In this document: in pieces, positions 58,049-64,000 of the stretch
Numbering within the stretch: the first letter of the stretch is position 1
Layout of the letters: each line of letters starts with the position of its first letter
Source: DASSFG01 sp035547915
GTDB lineage: Bacteria > Planctomycetota > Planctomycetia > Pirellulales > JAICIG01
Reading direction: 5' to 3'
DNA: 64,000 nucleotides
NCBI GenBank assembly: GCA_035547915.1
Contig: DASZTS010000015.1
Span: 186,001-250,000, forward strand
Position numbers and translations under genes: made by a program
Notes under the pieces: model-generated
Seen by the model: only the letters and a program-made list of their open reading frames with translations
Databases searched by the model: none
What the model was told of the DNA's origin: nothing

Positions 58049-59962
58049 TTATTTCCGTCGGCTGTACGCTTCGCGCTGCGCCCAACCCGCCGCCAATGCT
58101 GCGGGATCGCCGCCGAAATTCTTCTTGAACGCCGCGTCGAAGGGCGTCCCTTGGTGTAGGTCGTTCAGCATGGCCACGAATTTTGGCATACGGCCGACGA
58201 GCCCCTTCATAAATCCGTAGCTCAACGCACCACTGTCTGCCGAGAGCACGTCGCCGGCTTTCAAGAAATCATCCGGACCACGGCCGTTGGCCAGTGCTTG
58301 CTTGACGTCCTCGTCCCACTGCTTCGCCAGGCTATCGCGCTGGACGACGCGGGCTGCGATCGCCCGCGCGGCCCCTTCGGCGAACCAGCGCGGCATCTTG
58401 GCCTGATTCTCGATATAGGAACCGGCGAAGATCTCGGCCAGGATCAGATCGACCCCCTTGTTGTCATCGGGAACGAGTGCGCACCCGTAACAATCGACGA
58501 CGTTGTAGCGCCAATGCCCGTGCCACTCGGTCGGCAGCTCACGGCGCTCGACCATGGTGCCGAATTCGGTGTAGTCGAAATGCCGTTTGAACGCGAAGAG
58601 CGTGAGCCGTCCCTTGAAGAAGGGTTCGTCGACCGGCAGGTTGAAGGCTTTGGCCACTTTGCCGCGGATCCCGCGGGCCTGCTCGACGAGTTCCATCATA
58701 CGGATGGGGGCCAGGTTGCCGACGAGGATGAATTGCTCGTCCTCGATCTTCTGCGGCGTCACGTCGGGACTGCCCAGTCGCCAGTTCTTATCGGCCAGTT
58801 CGGAGCGCATGGCCGATAGTTCGTCGTGGCTCATCTTGCTGGCCACCATCACGCGCACGGCCCAATCGAGCGCCTCGTTGGGATCGGGCCAGTCGAGCTT
58901 GGCCCCGTCGGCGATCCACGTTTCGAATTTTTGGATGGTGGCGTCGTCGAGGGGTTCCTTGCGTAGCGGCATGCGCTGGCCGGCCGTTCCCTTCAGCTTC
59001 TTGACGAGCAGACTTTCGGCGGGTTTGCTGGGTGAGACGATCTGACCGCTATCTCCGCCGCGCAGCAATGCGGCGAATGTCGTCAGCGTCAGCCGTCCCG
59101 ACGGCTGCATACCGCCGTGGCAGTCGATGCAGGTCGAGACGATGATCGGGGCCAAATCACGCACGAACTGCACCGACTCTTTGCCGCTGGCCTGCGCCAC
59201 TTGCAACGCCGGCTGCTGCGGCTGATTCGTATCGGGTGTTGCGGCGGCGATCGGACTGTTTTCATCCGTGCCGTCGAATTTCGCGCCAGCGTCGATCCAC
59301 TTGGAGATCAGCGCGATCTCCTCCGGCTTGAGCGGCCCGCCGCCGCGCGGCATGTCGCCGCTTTGTAGAACCTCAACCAAGCGGCTCCCCTCACCTTTAC
59401 CCGGCGTGAAGACAACGCCATTTTCGGTCGAGCCCTTCTTCAGCGCGGCATAGGTGGCCATGTTGAAGCCGCCGCGCGTTTGGCGGATATGACAACTGGC
59501 ACAGCGGCCTGCCAGGATCGGCGCGATCTGCTTGGTGAAGCTGATTTCGTCGCTCTTGCCGACATCCTTGGTGCTCGGCTTGCCCTTCGGCTTGGCGGCC
59601 GGACGCTTGCCGGCGGCGGGCTTTTTGGTGTCGGCCGGTTCGGCAGGGGCTTTGCCTTTCGCGACGAGTCGCTCGACCGCGGCGAGTTTTTTGTTGAGGG
59701 TCGAGATGGTGTCGGCCAATTCGTCCTTCGCTTCTGACGTGGCGAGGCGGTCGAGCGATTCCTTGACCTTGGTCACCAGCGGCTCGGCCTCATCTACTTT
59801 TTTGGCTTTGACCAGCGCCAGCGTCTCTTTCAGGGCCTGCTCGATCTCGGCCACTTGCTTCTGCTGTTCTTCCGTGATGGCCGCCGAGGCGGGCCGAGCG
59901 GAGCCCGTGAAAGCGAGAAAAAACGCGACAAACAGGCCCACGACGCTGGTCTGGCGCCTCAT
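58049..59962 (-). CDS. secreted diheme planctomycete-type cytochrome c protein with degenerate peptidase-like domain
   Basis: From the ATG at 59962 the protein has 637 residues. A signal peptide (MRRQTSVVGLFVAFFLAFTG, cleavage near ASA) is followed by an alpha-helical coiled region (about 30-95) and a Lys/Pro/Ala-rich linker. Two planctomycete-type cytochrome c domains carry CASCH (about 153-157) and CIDCH (about 277-281), each followed by a DMPRGG or RMPLR loop with a Met ligand. The C-terminal part (about 420-630) looks like a gluzincin-type peptidase fold (WFAEGAARAIAARVV), but the expected HExxH is absent. TATAAT on this strand at 60047-60052 is a probable -10 box. The role is in extracytoplasmic electron transfer or polymer processing. 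Confidence 0.9.
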   Translation of the reverse strand: MRRQTSVVGLFVAFFLAFTGSARPASAAITEEQQKQVAEIEQALKETLALVKAKKVDEAEPLVTKVKESLDRLATSEAKDELADTISTLNKKLAAVERLVAKGKAPAEPADTKKPAAGKRPAAKPKGKPSTKDVGKSDEISFTKQIAPILAGRCASCHIRQTRGGFNMATYAALKKGSTENGVVFTPGKGEGSRLVEVLQSGDMPRGGGPLKPEEIALISKWIDAGAKFDGTDENSPIAAATPDTNQPQQPALQVAQASGKESVQFVRDLAPIIVSTCIDCHGGMQPSGRLTLTTFAALLRGGDSGQIVSPSKPAESLLVKKLKGTAGQRMPLRKEPLDDATIQKFETWIADGAKLDWPDPNEALDWAVRVMVASKMSHDELSAMRSELADKNWRLGSPDVTPQKIEDEQFILVGNLAPIRMMELVEQARGIRGKVAKAFNLPVDEPFFKGRLTLFAFKRHFDYTEFGTMVERRELPTEWHGHWRYNVVDCYGCALVPDDNKGVDLILAEIFAGSYIENQAKMPRWFAEGAARAIAARVVQRDSLAKQWDEDVKQALANGRGPDDFLKAGDVLSADSGALSYGFMKGLVGRMPKFVAMLNDLHQGTPFDAAFKKNFGGDPAALAAGWAQREAYSRRK

Positions 59963-60046
59963 GGCGAACGCCCTTCCTGAAAGTTCCGGATAGAGAAACG
60001 GAGGGATCTTGCCGCTGCGCTGGCGCGTGCGCAAGATATGGCCCTT

Positions 60047-60077
60047 ATTATAGGGACGGGTGCGCCGCGGCGTCCAA
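60047..60077 (-). promoter_or_regulatory. candidate promoter of the diheme cytochrome gene
   Basis: TATAAT (60052-60047 on the reverse strand) with TTGGAC at 60077-60072, 19 bases apart. The spacing is long. The start codon lies 85 bases downstream of the -10 box. Confidence 0.4.
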
Positions 60078-60240
60078 CACCAGGAGACGGATTTTTGGCC
60101 TCACGGCGCGCCTGATCCATTGCTTGGCGCGCCACAGATCGTGCTCGATAATCCTGGCCAACGATCGGCCACGGGCACTGCAGGAAGCCGCAACGCCGGC
60201 GACCGCAGCGCAAGCACCGACCATTTCGCACGCACGACGG

Positions 60241-60912
60241 ATGACCTGGCACCACGTTTGGAAGTTTCGCCTGTTGCTCGCGGCCTTGCTGGGGCTCATT
60301 GCCATCCAACCCGCCGTCGGCCACGGTCTGAACCATGTCTACTACACGACGGCATGGTCCTTCGTGCTCATCGTCACGATCTACGCGATCTCCGACATCC
60401 GCTGGCAGCGATACGTCGGTTGGGGATTCGGCTCGCCGATTCTGGCGGGCGTTTGGGCCCGACATCTCTTGTCCGAGTCGACGGGCGCAAAGTTCCAACT
60501 CGTGGTTTTCGGTTTGATCGCCGTGTTTGTCGCCATCGTCGTCGTGCTGGTCATGCGGCACTTGGTGATGAGCGAAGTGACGGCCGATAACGTGGCCGGA
60601 GCGATCTGCGCCTATCTGTTCCTGGGCCTCGGCATGGGAATGGTCTATGCGATCATCGAGAGCGTGCAAGCGCATTCCTTTCAGGCAGCGGACCATCTGG
60701 CCGACGATCTTTCCGATCCGATACGACGTCCCGCCGTATTGACGTACTTCAGCTTTGTTACCCTGACGACGATGGGTTACGGTGACATGTTGCCGGTGAC
60801 TCCGTTGACCCGCGTATTGGCCTCACTCGAGGCCGTCGCCGGACAATTCTACATGGCGGTCCTCGTCGCCGGGCTGGTAGGTATCCGCGTCAGTCGCCGC
60901 GGCATAACCTGA
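60241..60912 (+). CDS. potassium channel family membrane protein (Ion_trans_2 type)
   Basis: The 223-residue protein has about six membrane helices. The selectivity filter TMGYGD is at residues 178-183 in the pore loop of TLTTMGYGDMLPVTP, followed by the last helix (LYMAVLVAGLVGI-like). It has no RCK/TrkA domain, so gating by ligands is not evident. An in-frame ATG at 60124 would add a non-conserved polar N-terminus and overlaps the cytochrome promoter, so ATG 60241 is preferred. Confidence 0.9.
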   Translation: MTWHHVWKFRLLLAALLGLIAIQPAVGHGLNHVYYTTAWSFVLIVTIYAISDIRWQRYVGWGFGSPILAGVWARHLLSESTGAKFQLVVFGLIAVFVAIVVVLVMRHLVMSEVTADNVAGAICAYLFLGLGMGMVYAIIESVQAHSFQAADHLADDLSDPIRRPAVLTYFSFVTLTTMGYGDMLPVTPLTRVLASLEAVAGQFYMAVLVAGLVGIRVSRRGIT

Positions 60913-60990
60913 TGCGGCGGGTGTTGTCGCGAACCGAGTTCCGGATGGCCGCCTTTGGCTCTACGCAAAAGGATGGTCTAAACTGCTACG

Positions 60991-61989
60991 ATGCGGTGGA
61001 CAACCGGTGAGGAATCGCACGGTTCGCGCCTCGCGGGTGTGAAGCGAGTCGCCAGCGTGCTCGTAATCACTTTGGCCGTCGTGGCCTCGCTGTTGGCGTT
61101 TCCGGCGGGCATCGTCGTGATGACGGCCTGCTGGTTGGCGGCCTACACGCTCGGTGTGGTGCGCTCGCGTCGCTCGAGCTGGTTGTTGGCCGTGTGGATC
61201 GCGGTGGTTCTTATCAAGCGTATCGATTGGCCGCCGACGTTATGGGGGCTGATGCTGCTAGCCGGTGCGGCCGTGGCCACGTCCATGGGCCGCGGTAACC
61301 TGGCCCGGCGCATGCCACCCGTTTTAGCGCCAGCACTGTTGTGGCTGGCGTGGGTCGGTTTCGCCATCGATTCGTATCGGGCCGTGCATATCAACCACAT
61401 CCCCACGGCATCCCGGCGACAACCGATCGTTTGCGTCGGCGACAGCCTGACGTCGTACACGCGGCAGGGCGGATATCCAGAAATACTGGCTGATATGGTC
61501 GCCGTACCGGTCATCAACCTCGGACAACCGGGCATCACCTCGGCGGAAGCCCTCAAGAAACTGCCGGAATTGAAGGCGGCGCGTCCCTGCGTCGTGGTGA
61601 TCGAATTGGGCGGCCACGATTTCTTGAAAGACACGTCGCTGCTGAAGCGGACGAGTCGCGTAGCGGTTAAACGGAACTTGGAAGCGTTCATCGCGGCGGC
61701 CCATGAACTCGGGGCGGAGGTGGTCCTCATCGAGGTGCCGCGGGGCTTCATCGTCGATCCGTTCGCCGGCCTGGAACGCGAGCTTGCCCGCCAATACGAC
61801 CTGGAATTGGTTTCCGACACCATTATCCGGCGGTTTGTACTGGCCAGCCCCATCGCCCCACTGGGGATGTGGCTCGGCGGCCCCCAACTGAGCGACGACG
61901 GCCTCCATCCGAATTCCGAGGGAAATGCCCTCCTGGCGCGGCAGGTATTGGCTGCCGTGCGGCGGATATCGATTGTGACGAAAAAGTAG
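60991..61989 (+). CDS. membrane-anchored SGNH/GDSL hydrolase
   Basis: The 332-residue protein begins with about three or four membrane helices (residues 15-125). An SGNH hydrolase domain follows: CVGDSLTSYT (block I, Ser near 152), NLGQPGITS (block II), VVVIELGGHDFLKD (block III; GGHD instead of GxND) and DGLHPNSEGN (block V, catalytic Asp/His). These enzymes hydrolyse esters or acyl groups; the helices suggest it acts at the envelope surface. The start is the ATG at 60991. Confidence 0.88.
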   Translation: MRWTTGEESHGSRLAGVKRVASVLVITLAVVASLLAFPAGIVVMTACWLAAYTLGVVRSRRSSWLLAVWIAVVLIKRIDWPPTLWGLMLLAGAAVATSMGRGNLARRMPPVLAPALLWLAWVGFAIDSYRAVHINHIPTASRRQPIVCVGDSLTSYTRQGGYPEILADMVAVPVINLGQPGITSAEALKKLPELKAARPCVVVIELGGHDFLKDTSLLKRTSRVAVKRNLEAFIAAAHELGAEVVLIEVPRGFIVDPFAGLERELARQYDLELVSDTIIRRFVLASPIAPLGMWLGGPQLSDDGLHPNSEGNALLARQVLAAVRRISIVTKK

Positions 61990-62058
61990 GCCGGCGGCGG
62001 TTCGGGCCGCTTCTCCGTTACCAGGTCGAAGAGGGGAAATTGCGGCCCTCCCGTTCGG

Positions 62059-62143
62059 CTTGCGACGGTTGTAACCGCTCGCAAGTCTGGGGATACTTAA
62101 TACTTGCGACCGTTAGAGCGCGCGGCGGTAGCGCGAGCCGCGC
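62059..62143 (+). promoter_or_regulatory. structured leader upstream of the pilB-like gene with mutually exclusive hairpins
   Basis: Segment A CTTGCGACGGTT (62059-62070) and segment C ACTTGCGACCGTT (62102-62114) are near-identical direct repeats. Segment B AACCGCTCGCAAGT (62073-62086) can pair with either: A:B over seven plus five bases with one bulge, or B:C over eight perfect bases (TCGCAAGT/ACTTGCGA). A third stem, GCGCGGC/GCCGCGC, occupies 62120-62126 and 62137-62143. This has the shape of an attenuator or RNA switch, but no known riboswitch motif was recognised. Confidence 0.4.
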
Positions 62144-62221
62144 CGAGCGGCCTGACCGGGACATTCGCGACGACACCTGGCGACTTTCTGCGTCGCCCGA
62201 AAGAAGGCGGGAATCCACAGC

Positions 62222-63925
62222 GTGGAAGCTGGCGACGTTTTGTTGAAACGCGGTTTGCTCGACGAGCGCCAGTTGGCACTTGCGCGGCAGGCCCAGGGGG
62301 AGGGTCAGCGACTCGACGAAATAGCCGTCGAGATGGGGCTGGTCACCGAAGAAGCCGCCCTGACCGCCCTGGGCGCCGAGATGGGGCTCGACTACGTCGA
62401 TCTGAACGACACGAAAGTCGACCTCAACCTGCTGAAGCAGTTTCCCACCCGGCTGATCTATCGGCAGGCGTTGTTTCCGATCGAACGCCGCAACGGCACG
62501 CTGGTGGTCGCCACCAGCGACCCCTTCGATCTCTATTCGCTCGACGACCTGAGCGTGGCCACCGGCCTGAATATCGAGCCCGTGTTGGCAGGCCGGGCCG
62601 AAATCGCCAAGCTCATCAAAACCCATCTGGGGGTGGGGAGCGAGACGATCGACGGCTTGCTGGCCAAGACCGTTGACGACGGCGTCGAACTGCTGGAGGA
62701 GATCGAGACCGACGGTTCCGAACTGTCGGAAATGGCCCAGGAGGCCTCGGTCGTCCGGTTGGTGAACGAAATCCTGCTCGAAGCCATCGAATTGCGAGCA
62801 AGCGACGTCCATCTCGAATCGCAAGCGTCGGGCCTGCGCGTCCGCTACCGCATCGACGGCCTGCTGCACCCCCAGCCGACGCCCCCCGAGATCAATCGCT
62901 TCCAGGCCGCGATCATCAGCCGCCTGAAGATCATGGCGCATCTCAATATCGCCGAGAAGCGGTTGCCACAAGACGGCCGCATCAAGCTCAAGGTGAAAGG
63001 GCGCGAGGTCGACGTCCGCGTGTCGGTCATTCCGATGATCCACGGCGAAGGGATCGTCATGCGTCTGCTCGACAAGAGCTCGATGGAGTTCTCGTTGCAG
63101 AAGATCGGCATGGACGAGGATCAGTACAAGGCGTTCAAGGAACTGATTCAGATGCCACACGGCATCTTGCTCGTCACGGGCCCCACTGGGTCGGGCAAGA
63201 CCACGACGCTTTATAGTGCGTTGCTGGAAATCAAGGACAGCGACACCAAGATCATCACCACCGAAGATCCGGTCGAATACCAACTGGAAGGGATCAACCA
63301 GATCCAGGTGCATGCCAAGGTGGGCCTGACCTTCGCCGCGTCGCTGCGCAGCATCTTGCGGCACGACCCCGACATTGTGCTAGTGGGAGAGGTCCGCGAC
63401 CTGGAGACGGCCGAGAATGCCATCCAGGCTTCGCTCACGGGGCATCTCGTGTTCAGCACCTTGCACACGAACGACGCGGCAGGCGCCTATACGCGGTTGA
63501 TCGACATGGGCGTCGAGCCGTTCTTGGTGGCGAGCACCGTCGAGGCCGTGATGGCGCAACGCCTGGTGCGGCGGTTGTGCAACGAGTGCAAACAGGCCTA
63601 TGAACCGAAGCCCGAGGAAGTGCCCCCCGACTTCCCGCTCGGCGAAATGCTGAGCTCGGGCCAGCCGCTCTACCGCGCCACAGGCTGCCGTGCCTGCCGA
63701 CACGTAGGTTATCGCGGCCGCATGGGCATTTATGAATTGCTGATCACGACCGAGTCGGTGCGGCAACTGGCCCACGATCGGGCGAGTTCTTGGAAGTTGA
63801 AGCAGGCGGCGATGAACGACGGTATGCGTACCTTGCGACAGGACGGTTGGCGCAAGGTGCTCTCGGGGCGGACGACAGTCGACGAAGTGGTGCGGGTCGC
63901 CAAGAGCGACCGGGTCGGGAAGTAA
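62222..63925 (+). CDS. type IV pilus/type II secretion ATPase (PilB/GspE)
   Basis: The 567-residue protein is the assembly ATPase of the GspE/PilB family. The N-terminal part is a MshEN-type domain (DVLLKRGLLDERQLALARQ and ALFPIERRNGTLVVATSDPFD). The ATPase carries Walker A GPTGSGKT (about 320-327), the Asp box TTEDPVEYQ, Walker B HDPDIVLVGEVRD and the His box TGHLVFSTLHTND. Two CxxC pairs (CNECKQ and CRACRH) form the zinc site. The start is GTG at 62222 without a clear ribosome-binding site. The next gene, at 63947, is the F/PilC inner-membrane protein, so an operon begins here. A structured leader precedes the start. Confidence 0.93.
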   Translation: MEAGDVLLKRGLLDERQLALARQAQGEGQRLDEIAVEMGLVTEEAALTALGAEMGLDYVDLNDTKVDLNLLKQFPTRLIYRQALFPIERRNGTLVVATSDPFDLYSLDDLSVATGLNIEPVLAGRAEIAKLIKTHLGVGSETIDGLLAKTVDDGVELLEEIETDGSELSEMAQEASVVRLVNEILLEAIELRASDVHLESQASGLRVRYRIDGLLHPQPTPPEINRFQAAIISRLKIMAHLNIAEKRLPQDGRIKLKVKGREVDVRVSVIPMIHGEGIVMRLLDKSSMEFSLQKIGMDEDQYKAFKELIQMPHGILLVTGPTGSGKTTTLYSALLEIKDSDTKIITTEDPVEYQLEGINQIQVHAKVGLTFAASLRSILRHDPDIVLVGEVRDLETAENAIQASLTGHLVFSTLHTNDAAGAYTRLIDMGVEPFLVASTVEAVMAQRLVRRLCNECKQAYEPKPEEVPPDFPLGEMLSSGQPLYRATGCRACRHVGYRGRMGIYELLITTESVRQLAHDRASSWKLKQAAMNDGMRTLRQDGWRKVLSGRTTVDEVVRVAKSDRVGK

Positions 63926-63946
63926 GAACAAGAGTATAGCCGTCTC

Positions 63947-64000
63947 ATGCCTGAATTCGCCTACGTTGCTCGAGACACGGCCGGTCAGCGCATCACCGGC
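63947..64000 (+). CDS. type II secretion/type IV pilus inner-membrane protein F (GspF/PilC), partial
   Basis: Only the first 18 codons are in the window (MPEFAYVARDTAGQRITG). They match the start typical of GspF/PilC proteins, which anchor the assembly ATPase at the inner membrane. The gene begins 21 bases after the pilB-like stop on the same strand. The right edge of the window cuts the gene. Confidence 0.75.
   Translation, partial: MPEFAYVARDTAGQRITG

Noticed and set aside
1..64000. tRNA, rRNA, integrase, transposase or phage genes
   Set aside because: I looked for T-loop-like runs and for recombinase motifs and found none that fold or extend. A tRNAscan or HMM search could still reveal something missed by eye.

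Overview
The window is 64 kb of GC-rich, gene-dense bacterial chromosome. It almost certainly comes from a planctomycete of the Pirellulales type. The protein families point there: a DUF1549/DUF1553 plus DUF1501 pair, a planctomycete-type cytochrome c domain protein, several DUF1559-type modules, FHA regulators and kinase-like proteins, a giant secreted protein with an LEPR-like box, and hopanoid genes. Many genes start with GTG or TTG and many lack a clear Shine-Dalgarno site. I see no rRNA, tRNA, CRISPR array, transposase, phage or plasmid gene. The layout is ordinary chromosome with short clusters on both strands.

Layout. 0-10 kb: a membrane protein, an FHA-GAF-sigma54 activator, rlmN, small unknowns, thyX, a DCC protein, a 52-residue membrane protein and a BlaI/M56 sensor pair whose protease carries a DUF1559-type tail. 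10-22 kb: one reverse-strand gene for a ~4,000-residue secreted multidomain protein with two copies of a ~1.9 kb beta-propeller module. 22.5-25.3 kb: a cluster of five genes read in one direction (ArsR, SRPBCC, DinB, a lipocalin-like secreted protein, DUF899) behind a promoter with an overlapping dyad. 25.3-28.7 kb: a two-gene DNA topoisomerase VI operon. 29-33.4 kb: small secreted proteins, a HEAT-repeat protein and an EboB-like TatD hydrolase with a small partner. 33.6-40.2 kb: a pair of very large membrane-anchored proteins, one a pseudokinase, both ending in STN/secretin-like domains. 41-45.3 kb: DUF1549/DUF1553 plus DUF1501. 45.3-48.7 kb: the hopanoid genes shc and hpnH. 49-57 kb: a zinc-ribbon membrane protein bracketed by a 23-bp inverted repeat, a sugar-phosphate isomerase, an FHA kinase, a TSUP exporter, a TauD-like oxygenase and a lipoprotein coupled to a cupin. 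57.5-64 kb: a thioesterase, a diheme cytochrome protein, a potassium channel, a membrane GDSL hydrolase, and the start of a type IV pilus/type II secretion operon (pilB-like ATPase, then a cut-off gspF/pilC).

How genes work together. BlaI with M56 should be a proteolysis-relieved repressor system. ArsR with SRPBCC is a common autoregulated unit. Squalene-hopene cyclase makes diploptene, which HpnH extends with adenosine. Topo VI A and B form one A2B2 enzyme. The 33.6-40.2 kb pair and the M56 protein share an extracytoplasmic module, which hints at a planctomycete envelope-sensing theme. The most unusual items are the bacterial Topo VI, the pseudokinase/STN pair, the giant protein (internal duplication, a repeat element translated in frame, and a low-GC segment), and a leader before pilB that could form two mutually exclusive hairpins. 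All family calls come from reading motifs by eye; no database search was run.
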